From Reticulitermes speratus (lineage: Eukaryota > Arthropoda > Insecta > Blattodea > Rhinotermitidae): 64,000 nt of DNA. The first letter of the stretch is position 1, and each line of letters starts with the position of its first letter. Under the pieces are notes generated by a model. That model saw nothing but the letters and a program-made list of their open reading frames with translations. It was not told the DNA's origin and ran no database searches. The DNA lies in the NCBI GenBank assembly GCA_021186555.1, contig JAJKFL010000003.1, forward strand, positions 47,797,630 through 47,861,629. Reading direction: 5' to 3'. This document shows positions 10,782 through 20,894 of the stretch, one piece after another. A program made the position numbers and the translations under genes.

Positions 10782-10938
10782 TATCCATGCTATATTAAAA
10801 TAAGTCCAATTAATTAAAATATAAAAATAAAATACAGTTCATTACGCTTGTTAAATTAAAACGTACAATGCCTAGCCCAATAATGTAAGTTTTGACATCC
10901 CGTGACTGACTTACCTTCACCACAGTCAACATAATTCG

Positions 10939-11115
10939 TCATATTGTGGTGATTCCCTCCAGCATTCTCTGGGTTTCCTCAAGTCTAGATACTAGACTAT
11001 CCCGTCTCCGTCTCATCTAATTAATTCTCCATTCTTTTGTTTTGTAACCAGCGACAAATCCTACCACGTAGATTACAATTACAATAATCATCGCGGAGTA
11101 AGACACAACTTCCAT
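10939..11115 (-). pseudogene. Mitoregulin-like pseudogene (copy A)
   Basis: This is the paralogue of the intact ORF at 20895-21074. The frame can be followed from an ATG at 11115 through a conserved GYKTKEWRI block to a TAG at 11019-11017. Similarity then continues in the same frame to a TGA at 10941-10939. About 119 bp immediately upstream of the start, present in copy B, are missing. The breakpoint lies in a shared ATGG, so this ATG comes from the former leader. One codon is lost overall and many substitutions change conserved residues (the TQKKL motif is TQRML). The 5-prime splice site after the stop codon (10909-10914) is retained. An LTR element lies 158 bp downstream. Confidence 0.75.
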
Positions 11116-11321
11116 CACAATCCCTTGCGTACGCCACACCCCACGGACGACGAGTTGTCACGAGTTCCACCAGCATTTGAATTAGAAGGAAAATTTCTCT
11201 TCCGTATGTTCTCCAGACTGCCCTTTTTAATGCCAAAAAATGTGTTGAAACACTGTTACAGGCAGGGAAGTAATATTTAATCTGACGTTTTCATGGTATG
11301 CAACATGAATTTCCATAAGTA

Positions 11322-11460
11322 ATTTCACTGAACTTGATTTCAGGCTTCCGCCGAGATGTTCATGAGATCTGCGCTCACCTGGGATATTACGCGGCGTCGT
11401 GTGGTAATTGTGGTAATAACCCCACAACGCCGCCTAATATCCCAGAAGAGCGCAGATCTG
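11322..11460. mobile_element. Fold-back (hairpin) element, copy A
   Basis: This 139-bp insert is flanked by AGTA (11318-11321 and 11461-11464). It is absent from the paralogous site near 21396-21400. Its distal part is a near-perfect hairpin: AGATCTGCGC...CTGGGATATTACGCGGCG pairs with CGCCGCCTAATATCCCAG...GCGCAGATCT. The proximal part contains GGCTTCCGCCG. It is the same family as 21677-21775 (opposite orientation) and resembles 40633-40777. Confidence 0.75.
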
Positions 11461-11520
11461 AGTACGTTAATTGTTTTCTACTTCCCTGTCCCCGATTTAC
11501 GCTACTTAAGTAGCAAAGTA

Positions 11521-11798
11521 AGCCGATCCAGTGGCCGTGCGGTCTAAGGCGTGGGTCTTCGGCCGCTCGCTTGCTAGGATCGTGGGTTCGAATCCCACCG
11601 GGGGCATGGATGTTTGTCTCTTGTGAGTGTTGTGTGTTGTCAGGTAGAGGCCTCTGCGACGAGCCGATCCCTCGTCCAGTGCAATCCTACCGAATGTGGT
11701 TTGTCGCTCTGTGTGATCAAAAAGAACAACACACCTCGACATTGAAACGGGAAGGAGGAGAAGGTAGGAAGGACGACTAAAAAAAAAGAAAAAGAAAA
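11521..11798 (+). mobile_element. tRNA-Leu-derived SINE
   Basis: The head (about 11521-11607) resembles tRNA-Leu: an A box in AGTGGCCGTGCGGTCTAAGG, a long-variable-arm-like region and a B box GGTTCGAATCC. An unrelated body and an A-rich tail follow. A 10-bp duplication TAGCAAAGTA flanks it (11511-11520 and 11799-11808). The paralogue near 21445-21458 is the empty site. The acceptor-stem halves do not pair, so it is not a working tRNA gene. Confidence 0.88.
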
Positions 11799-11878
11799 TA
11801 GCAAAGTAGTGATAATTCTGGAGTGATGATAAATGACATAGTAGTAGAACTTTTGTAAATTAATATACTAATCTTACA

Positions 11879-11894
11879 CCCCCCCCCCCCCCCC
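11879..11894. repeat. Poly-C run
   Basis: Sixteen C residues in a row; copy B has a shorter, interrupted C run near 21524-21535. Confidence 0.9.
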
Positions 11895-13729
11895 ATTTCG
11901 TTACATTCATTAAGATTCCTAACAAGATGCCAAATAGTCATTTTTAAAACGTGAAACGTTACATTTCGCCCATTTTTCTCATTAGTTTAGGTTAGATAAA
12001 GTTACGTAGCATTATGTATTTGTTTATTTGTTAATTTATTTAGTTGCTTTCTTTATTACTGTGTCCTTATTTATTATTTTATGTGTTTTATTTAATAGTA
12101 GTCGCTATTAAGGAGATTGGTCTAGAAGTAAATGTTGAGAAAACCAAGTACTACAAACTAAAGCATCTAAATTACTAATATTAATTGCATGTTTTTCACA
12201 GAGTTCAAGTTATTCAGAATTTCCGCACCCAAGTTTTCCGAGATGTTCCAAAGACCGACTACTGAACTGACACGTTTTTATTTTTTGACTCGCACAATGA
12301 TAATGTAATATAATTATGTATTTGTTTTAAAAGTAGAAATATTGTTTTGCATTTTTAAGATCATTAAAATATGCAAAAGATTTAAGAACAAATAGTAAAA
12401 AAAAACCTGACATTTCTATAAATTTAAAAAACCCACCCAGACAGAAATTTTTGTGTCGAAAAAGAGGACATGTATGTCGGAAAAAGACGACATAGTTTCA
12501 GAATCGTACAAAATCTATAAATTATGGATTTTGTATGATTCTCAAAATAAACAGCAATTGGATATTTCATTGGAGATGCAATAAATTTTCTGTGAGGTAG
12601 GAACTCCCAATTTTTTAAGCACTTTAAAATACTTTTTGGTGTCAATGCATTAGGCCAGGTAACTGGCCACGTGGGTTCAATGCCTCCATAGAGTTTTGTT
12701 AATTATTTGGCACTTACAGAATTGCAACACAAAATTAATGCAGGGCACACTAATTAAAAATGTGTAACAGGCATACAAGCACATGTGTGTGCATGTGCAG
12801 GGTCAAGCATTGTAAACCTGGGTAACCTAAAACACATTGTGCTGTTCAACCTGTGAACATGAAAGAGTATTCATTCTAATATTAGAAGTACAATAAATTT
12901 AAGTTGCTCTTTGTATGACAACCTTAGAAGAGTTTCTATCTTGCTATATGCCATTCTAAAATAATGCCCCATCTAGTAACTCCCAAAACACTGGGCAGTC
13001 TACACTGTATTTAGTACCAAGGGCATATCCTGCCAAATACGCAGCTGTGAAGCTTCCGAATCTCCACCTTCCTAACGGACAAATGATATTTCTGTACCTT
13101 TTACTCTGTCAACTGCAACTAATCACTGTGTTGTGGATTACTTGTCTTCTTTGATTAATTAACAAGTTTACCTGTGCTACCGTTTTCAATTTATTACAAA
13201 ACATGAAGTATGAGATAAAGTACTGCTGACAGGGCAGCTAATTGTATTGATGATGCATTGGCAAGGCTCTGTAAATATGCACAAGACACAAGGATGAATC
13301 CATTATCTGCTTAGCCAGACAGCTAGTCTTATCAATTTCGTTTAGGTATATGAAAAATAACTACTCACGCCATATAGTGGGTCTTGTATTTACACTTTAT
13401 TCTGTTCCAATAATGTATTAATGGCTCTTATATTACAGTTTTCTTATGACCAAATGTTCTACATAACAATCATTATAACAACTCTTTTTACATCAACTGT
13501 GGACATTCAATTCCTATAAAAATACATTAATATGGATACATTCAGTCTTGTTAAAAGCTCAGATAAATTTTGTTACACCCTTATCAGCACACATGAAACA
13601 AGAATGTATTGCAACACGAAAGCAGGCATAGCTGCAAAATTCATGTTTAAAAGTCACTCCATTCAGAATGTAATATTAAACTCATATCAAAACCAACTCA
13701 ACCACAGATCATACTGTCTTCACAACCGC

Positions 13730-13800
13730 CTGCCATTGGACCCTATGCTGAATCAGATGAATTCATTCCACACCCTCACACCCCATCTCTATTACCAACA
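13730..13800 (+). repeat. Dispersed repeat fragment (also near 23478 and 61607)
   Basis: The nucleotide block around CGCCTGCCATTGGACCCTAT, with GAATTCATTCCACACCCTCA after it, recurs in copy B and, diverged, at about 61607-61675. At 61607 it reads AGCCTGCCAGTGGACCTCAT. Open frames across it look like a repeat translated by chance rather than a host gene. Confidence 0.5.
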
Positions 13801-14122
13801 ACAGTAAAAGGTGGCTCACGTAGTAATGCTCCCAGCTTGTATTTAGGTGCCACATGGTTCAAATCAAATCACAAGTATACTTATGAATGATGTCTTCTGT
13901 TTCCCTAAGCAAAATTAAAATTAAAATATTACTGGTAATAAAAAATTATTAATTCATTTCCTCTCCATTGTTAGATAGTGCCTACATTCTCTAGAGTAAT
14001 TCCTCTAATTCAACTCTCATTCCCAAATCTCAACTACTACTGAACAAACAAACAATTTGTAAAATGTGTGATACACACCTGATTTAATTAAGCATGGCAG
14101 AATCCACAAAAATGGATATCCC

Positions 14123-14168
14123 CCTTCACACACATACACACACACACACTCACACACACACACACACA
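14123..14168. repeat. CA microsatellite (copy A)
   Basis: An interrupted (CA)n run. The copy B equivalent at about 23876-23913 is shorter, a length change since the tracts were made alike. Confidence 0.9.
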
Positions 14169-14901
14169 AAGAAAATGAAACGAAAAAACAAAAGAAAGAA
14201 CAAATTTTAAGCTCTTTAATTGTCAACAATGTAATCAATTTTTATTTGCACTTTCCAGCAACCAACATTTGCAAATTGTTCATACCCGTATTTACAGCCA
14301 CATTATACAAATGTTCAAATTAATTATGTATCTATATCCATTTGAAAAATATATTCCAAATGAAAATTTTTTCTTCAAAATGTATCCCGATCAGATAAAC
14401 TGGAATTTCCAAAGAACGCTCTCTGAACCCATTTTTATATTACTAGAGCTGTAATAAACATTTTCCACAGACAGTTCATACTACAATATAGAAATGCATG
14501 CTGATTAAACAATGAGTACCTGCTGTATGAGCACATGTACATTTACCATATTTACCAACTATGACAGTTCTTTTTCATAATCCAGCATCACAAAAATGGG
14601 GGGTTGCCTGATAACTGCACACAAAGTTAAATATGTTCTGTATAAGAACTTTCCTGAAAACTGAAGACTGCAAAGGGGGCTCACCTTACATGCAGGATCG
14701 TCTTATACTTGGGTAAATAAGCATACAATGTTACATTATCAATAGGCTAATAGCAATGAAATGGAACTAAATACACACAAGAAGCTGTACTGTGCCTACT
14801 ACCAATTTTCCTTACAAGTGATTTTGGCCATTAGTACTATATGTTCAGTACTTATGCATACTTCCCCACCTTTCCCCTTCATGTACACTAGTTGTCCAAT
14901 A

Positions 14902-15637
14902 CAGTGATACCTCGGCTAACGAGTGACCCTGCTAACGAATTTTTCGGGTAATGAAGATTTTTTTCGCTGTTTTTCGGACTCGGCTAACGAATATGGATTC
15001 GGCTAACGAAAGTTTTAGTAGATGCTCGCGCTAACATAAAGCAGCAAACATGAACGGTCAGGCCATTCCAGGAGCTTATCTTTTCCGTCTGTATGTGTGT
15101 GACAAAGAAATGAGCTGACCACATCACATAGGGGAGACCCACCAACCCGACTGGGTTGTTTACGTTCGAGACAGCGAGAAGTGAGACGCCTGATAACATA
15201 AGCAGCTTCGGATTTGATGACGGATGTATATCAGAAGGTGAGAGAGGGCCATCGCTTTGACCTTCTAGAGAGAGGCTTCCAGAGTGCCACAGAGAGAAAC
15301 TCTTCTCATACCAGTGTCAGTACGGTGCACGCTCCGTGTGGCTGTGAATGCGTATAAAGTGTATAATATATTTTCAGTATAATAGTGTAAAGATCGTCAG
15401 TTTTTCATTCTACTTTCCATTCTCCTTCATCCAATTGGGTAGCTGTTCATCTCAGCCTTTGGTGAGTTTTTGCCCTTTTATAGTGTGCTTTTTACTATTT
15501 TATAAAACTTATCTTTAAATAGTGGGCAGCATCCAGAACGAATTAAATGATTTTCTATAGAAACCTACGGGAAATCACGTTTCGGCTAACAAATGTGATT
15601 CCGGAACGAATTATCTTCGTTAGCCGAGGTATCACTG
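14902..15637. mobile_element. Tigger-like (TcMar) non-autonomous DNA transposon
   Basis: This 736-bp element has terminal inverted repeats CAGTGATACCTCGGCTAACGA. It sits between two TA dinucleotides (14900-14901 and 15638-15639), and copy B keeps the single TA. The TIR resembles the CAGGCATACCTCG-type ends of Tigger/pogo elements. GGCTAACGAA repeats lie beneath the left end. No transposase frame is present, so it would need enzyme in trans. Confidence 0.85.
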
Positions 15638-16409
15638 TATCTCAAATCACAAATCTTTAGGTTAATATCTAAGAATGGCCAAAGAGAATCAATTAATTAA
15701 AAGTAGTTCAAAATAATGTAGGAACAATGTTTCAAAGAAGAGGAGAATCAATGAAATACCTTTTACACTGTATAAAAATTATGTAATGCTCAAAATGGTG
15801 TACAAGTTCTTGTACACTGATCACATTCTCTGACATGACACTCTCAAATATTGCATCTAAACCTTAAAAGACAAGCACTACATGAAAATGACAAGATGTA
15901 TGTGAAAACTTTCTGATCAACAGCTGATGACACAGTACTTGTGCAATTCTCTATGCCAGAGCACGAGCCAACAAGTGAGCAGTGAAAAAATGTAGCACAC
16001 ACAATCACGTCAGTGTACAGACAGCATAAAAGGTATTGGTCTTTTTGATTCAGAAACTTTCGTCCTTTTCTGAATGAAACACACATGTACTCTTACAGTT
16101 TTTAAAACAATTAGAACAATGATACAGCTGTAATGTTATGTACAAGAAAATATGGCTCTACAAAGTCAACTTTCAGACTCCTGTTTACTTACATACAATT
16201 CCTTTTATGCTTCCTTTTAAGTTTTCTGTTAATTACTTTTGTTATTCTTGTGTTTTTACAGTTACAAGATAAATTCACAAAACTCAACCTGCAGTCTTTA
16301 GTCACCAATTCTTAAACCAACACTGTTGCTATGTATTAGTATGGAGATACAATTATATCAATCTCAACTATCTTTATATTTGCTTGATGCATTCTGCTGT
16401 TTATTTGAT

Positions 16410-16891
16410 ACAAATGAATAAATCTAAAACCAATTTCAACAACTATTGTATTAATACGTACAATATCAAGTTGTCTTTGTTAAACTGATATGCATTATGA
16501 CTACATGTTTCGGCTATGATTAGCCATTATCAAGTCAATTCCAGATATTTCTTCATTCCAAATATACTGAATTTAACATATTTAAGTATCCAGTCCACTG
16601 TATAACATTCCTTTATATCAAAAATATAATGTTCATATTTTCATCCAAATTCTGTGGTCAAATGACTGACTAAGGTGTTTGTTCACCAGGCCAGTGGACT
16701 GGATACTTAGATGTGTTTACATTCAGAATTTTTTTAATTAATTTGATGATGGCTTGATTGACTTGATAATGGCTAATTGTAGTTTAAAATATGTAGTCAT
16801 AATTCATATCAAGTTAACAAAGATAAGTTTCTGTATTGTACATATTAACATAGTAGCTGTGAAAATTGGATTTTAGATTTATTCATTTGTA
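16410..16891. repeat. Fold-back repeat with hammerhead-like motif (copy A)
   Basis: The left arm (about 16410-16540) and right arm (about 16760-16891) are imperfect reverse complements, sharing AATAAATCTAAAA, TATCAAGTT and ATGACTACAT. A nested pair is GTATCCAGTCCACTG and CCAGTGGACTGGATAC. The motif TTGATAATGGCTAATCAT followed by AGCCGAAAC lies on the minus strand at 16500-16535. The copy B counterpart is about 25645-26120. Confidence 0.7.
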
Positions 16892-17245
16892 TTAACTTCA
16901 ACTACTTTATACTTTGGCAATTATTTTGTACAAATTAATAACTAATAAACATGTTTCAGTGGTTGACATAAAGATGTATTCACAACATAAAACTTTGAGA
17001 CAATAAGTTCTATTTTCATGTGCAATTAAAGGGAATGAAATTACACAAAAATAAAGTGAAGGAATCACAAAATAATGTCATTCACCACTTCACTTGGTAA
17101 TGTTAAGCACAAGTAACTACTGGAGCATAAACTCACTTTACAGATGAAGTACAGTTGACCAGTAAAAATAAAACTCACTTCCTGAAATATTGGAGTGAAT
17201 AAAAGAAGGCATCAAATATTTACATAAGTGTTAATCTTGTGTACT

Positions 17246-17284
17246 GTTCAATGTGACACAGTTATCAACTGTGTCACATTGAAC
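17246..17284. repeat. Perfect 18-bp palindrome
   Basis: GTTCAATGTGACACAGTT and its exact reverse complement are separated by three bases. In copy B (26473-26511) one arm has a single mismatch. A second short hairpin (GTGGGA/TCCCAC) lies about 80 bp on. It may be the core of a MITE. Confidence 0.8.
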
Positions 17285-18134
17285 ACTGAAGCATTCCTTG
17301 TGTTGCTTCTGATATAGCTTCATAGTATGTGTTCTCTGAACAGTGTTCAGTGGGACACAGCTCCCACGTGTGCAATGACCACATAATACGGGTTATATCA
17401 GAAACAACACAATGAACACTTCTGTTTTACAGCTGGAGAAATTGCTTCTCTGAAAATATGTTAAAACCTCAACACTTAAAAGAAACCAAAACAGCAATAC
17501 ATTTTCATAATTATTTAATTAACACATAAAAAATGAGGTCTGACATGACAATACAGTCATCAATGTAATGAGTGTTCCTACAGTACCAATCTTCCACTGC
17601 ATTATAGTAAATTGCTTCTTTTTTTGATAATATGAAGGCTGCATTACAAAAAAGGCCTTTTTGTTACTGAATACAACATAATAAATCATACAGTACAAAT
17701 ATGTCATCATAATAAAACATACAAGAATGTCGCTTTTAACTTTCGCACAACATACAGATCAAATGTTAATAGCATCACTGAGGAAGCCTGGTAAGAAAGT
17801 CAAGGCAATTAACACTGGGCCTGAAAGTCGATTAAAGTCGCTGTGCAGTGCACAGCTAAACTGCCAGAGGTCATATAAAGATGTTGGCAAGAACATGCAA
17901 TGTAATTGCAGCCATTGAATTTCTCGGCTTTTTCAGAGTAAACCCCACATTTAAGTCCGGCCTCAAAGGGTTAACCTTTAACAGACAAATAGGACAATAC
18001 TATCCCATTAAATGTGCACCCTTTATATCTGAAGGGAAACACTGTCCTGCAGTAGGCATTTAAAATGTACTGTGCTCTGCCCACAGCAAAAACATAGGAT
18101 TCAAAAAGGCCATAAGGTTAATAAATGTATCATG

Positions 18135-18558
18135 AAGCAGCACAGCAGACTGCAAAGATCACATCAATGGCTCTAATGTAGTTTCGCTCCACTGCAGCAG
18201 AAAAATTTTCAGTAGTAAGGAAGGCAGAGTGCGTCTAGAAGACTGTGTGTGGTAAGGGAGATGGAAAGAGGTGGAGCAATGTTACGTAGGTGTTTGGTGC
18301 GGTGGAGAGTGTGGTGATGCGTGCGCAGGCCGGAGCGACCAGTTCACATGTGGGACGACGTGAAGGAACATTGTAAAGGGGTCAATGGCACATGCGCGGC
18401 AAAGAGATGGGAACATGTATTGTGAAAGATAATAGATGTAGTTTGTGTGGCGGTTGTATGCGTTGAGGAAACCGTTAACGTTTCCAGGTTGCCTACATAG
18501 TGTTTGTATGGGCACCAGTCCGTCCAGGTCGAGGTTCAAATATCGCGCCAACTGTAAC
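18135..18558. other. Spacer between copy A and the satellite
   Basis: This is unique sequence between the end of copy A and the satellite. At about 18170-18200 it reads CTAATGTAGTTTCGCTCCACTGC. That is the reverse complement of 19660-19685, where copy B starts, so short inverted segments bracket the array. The rest is G-rich on the plus strand (18245-18340). No gene is supported. Confidence 0.55.
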
Positions 18559-19510
18559 AGAGATATAGCCTACACCCTAACCGAAGTTTGTCTCGTGTGG
18601 CCATGTAGTTAATATACAGAAGAGAGACATAGCCTACACCCTAACCTAAGTTTGTCTCGAGTGGCCATGTAGTTCATATACAGAACAGAGACATATCCTA
18701 TACCCTAACCTAAGTTTGTCTCGAGTGGCCATGTAGTTCATATACAGAACAGAGACATAGCCTATACCCTAACCTAAGTTTGTCTCGAGTGGCCATGTAG
18801 TTCATATACAGAACAGAGACATAGCCTACACCCTAACCTAAGTTTGTCTCGAGTGGCCATGTAGTTCATATACAGAACAGAGACATATCCTATACCCTAA
18901 CCTAAGTTTGTCTCGAGTGGCCATGTAGTTCATATACAGAACAGAGACATAGCCTATACCCTAACCTAAGTTTGTCTCGAGTGGCCATGTAGTTCATATA
19001 CAGAACAGAGACATAGCCTACACCCTAACCGAAGTTTGTCTCATGTGGCTATGTAGTTAATATACAGAACAGAGACATAGCCTACACCCTAACCTAAGTT
19101 TGTCTCGAGTGGCCATGTAGTTCATATACAGAACAGAGACATAGCCTACACCCTAACCGAAGTTTGTCTCGTGTGGCCATGTAGTTAATATACAGAAGAG
19201 AGACATAGCCTACACCCTAACCTAAGTTTGTCTCAAGTGGCCATGTAGTTCATATACTGAACAGAGACATAGCCTATACCCTAACCTAAGTTTGTCTCGA
19301 GTGGCCATGTAGTTCATATACAGAACAGAGACATGGCCTATACCCTAACCTAAGTTTGTCTCGAGTGGCCATGTAGTTCATATACAGAACAGAGACATAG
19401 CCTACACCCTAACCTAAGTTTGTCTCGAGTGGCCATGTAGTTAATATACAGAACAGAGACAAAGCCTACACACTAACCTAAGTTTGTCTCGAGTGGTTAT
19501 GTGGTTAATA
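18559..19510. repeat. 64-bp tandem satellite, about 15 units
   Basis: The period is exactly 64 bp (for example CCATGTAGTT at 18601, 18665 and 18729). Each unit contains the telomere-like CCCTAACCTAA, an inverted pair GAGACA/TGTCTC, and GTGGCCATGTAGTT. Variants recur as a three-unit block: the TATCCTATACC variant at 18687 and 18879 is 192 bp apart. Another variant (CCGAAG with GTTAATATA) appears at 18559, 19007 and 19135. The last unit is degenerate. The array sits exactly between the two large duplicated copies. Confidence 0.95.
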
Positions 19511-19592
19511 CGTCTGTCTCGGTTGACCATATAATGCCTGCTTGTATAGAAAAGGAAACTTTGAAATGAGCGCGCCAAGTTGGAGGGAGATG

Positions 19593-19620
19593 GGGGCGTG
19601 GCCACAATGCTCCACGCCCC
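19593..19620. repeat. GC-rich hairpin at the start of copy B
   Basis: Nine-base arms GGGGCGTGG and CCACGCCCC are separated by ten bases, in an unusually CpG-containing stretch for this window. Its role is unknown. Confidence 0.5.
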
Positions 19621-20864
19621 TGAGCGTACGTGGACTTTGTCACGGCACACTCGATACACAGCGGTGGAGCGAAACTACATTAGTGCCACATCAATTACAG
19701 ATCCAAATTACTGTCAACGAAACATCTTCTATACTCCAGCCTGTGGAAATGGGATTCCAGTTTTATATAAGGTTAATTCGTCCCCACAAAATAACACATG
19801 CTGTTTATTTTGGTTTATTTACAAATTATTAATAACTCTAAAAAAAGTTTCCACATTTTGAATACTACTTTGAAACAGCATCATTTTACAGGTATCCTGC
19901 AAACCACCAAACCTTACAATTTCTTGCTTACCAATCTGCATCAAGAAGAATTAAATCAGTAGTTGTCACCTGAAATGACAAATTACTTTAGTATTAGGCA
20001 AGAAGAGAGTAGAACATTGGACAGAGTACAATCTTGTTTACATTTCTTTTGCAAATAATAACCTCAGAGTCTGACCTTTCACTATCCTTGTAATTTCAAC
20101 ACAAGAAGAAGTAATCCATGCAGAGTTTGTACACATTTATAACATCTCATCACATACAACTGCATGCATAATTTCAGTTTCAGTCTTTGCATTCCAATAA
20201 ACTCCATATACAAGATAACATATTGCTACTAATAATACATTATCATGTAATGCAAAGTAATTTACACTGGGCTGACATCAACTGGCATGACCAACCATGT
20301 GCTTTTCTTGAACACTGGTTACCTGTTCCAAGATAACTAAGGAATTGCACAGAGATCACACATTTCCATATCAGAATAATTTGCTCACGGAGAGGAGCCA
20401 CCAGCAATGAAACACTTCAACAGGGGTTCACAGTGTAACTGTAGAGATTTATTTTTTGTTTTGCCAGTAGATCAATTGACAGAAATATACACATTCAAGG
20501 ATTCTGACAAAGAAACCAATGCAATGAAACCTGCACAAAACTGTATGATGTAATTACAAGATTTTTTAACACTCTCACAGAATACACAAGGATAGAATAA
20601 CTAGATGTGTCAGCTGATGTTAACTTTTGTGATCAGATTTCACATCTGTTGTAACAAGAAATGTGAAGTAAAAGGAGGTACCATAAAGACTGGCCGACTA
20701 AAAGCTATTCAGAGGTGTTTATGGCATGAGCTTAACGTATCCATGCTCTATTAAAATAAGTACAAGTAAATAAAATGTAAAAATAAATTACAACTCATAA
20801 AGCTTACTAAGTTAAAACGTACAATGCCCGGGCCAATAATGTAATTTTTGACGTCCCCTGACTG

Positions 20865-20870
20865 ACTTAC
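20865..20870 (-). other. 5-prime splice site 24 bp after the mitoregulin-like stop
   Basis: The minus strand reads GAAG|GTAAGT after the TGA, with the exon side ending at 20871. The same site is kept in copy A (10909-10914), although the coding sequence there is broken. It suggests a 3-prime-UTR intron with further non-coding exon(s) at lower coordinates, which I could not identify. Confidence 0.5.
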
Positions 20871-20894
20871 CTTCACTATGACTAACATAAATTG

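Larger units (their letters stand above)
12166..17940. repeat. Near-identical tract of copy A (pairs with 21912-27167)
   Basis: Inside the older duplication this tract is nearly identical to 21912-27167, with only scattered single-base differences. The flanking paralogous sequence on both sides is far more diverged. After removing the 736-bp element here and the 233-bp insert in the partner, the two tracts are about 5.0 kb each. The pattern suggests interlocus gene conversion. No gene is recognised inside; it contains a CA microsatellite, fold-back repeats and AT-rich sequence. Confidence 0.75.
1045..18134. repeat. Tandem duplication, copy A
   Basis: This segment is paralogous to 19680-27359 in the same orientation. 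Matching landmarks are 1063/19690, 2100/20742, 10786/20746, 11303/21381, 12431/22177, 13532/23280, 17519/26746 and 18134/27359. Copy A is longer because it contains an LTR element (2105-10781), a fold-back insert (11322-11460), a SINE (11521-11798) and a Tigger-like element (14902-15637). None of these is in copy B, which therefore acts as a set of empty sites. The outer parts differ from copy B by roughly 10-20 percent by eye. Confidence 0.9.

Noticed and set aside
11521-11607. A functional tRNA-Leu gene
   Set aside because: The A and B boxes are good, but the acceptor-stem halves do not pair. A SINE body, A-rich tail and target duplication surround it.
13532-13807. A 91-codon protein gene present in both duplicates (also 23280-23555)
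   Set aside because: Conservation is explained by the recent conversion tract. It has no domain and overlaps a dispersed repeat block also found at 61607.
18559-19510. A CRISPR array
   Set aside because: The whole 64-bp unit is repeated with no variable spacers, and the context is a eukaryotic genome.
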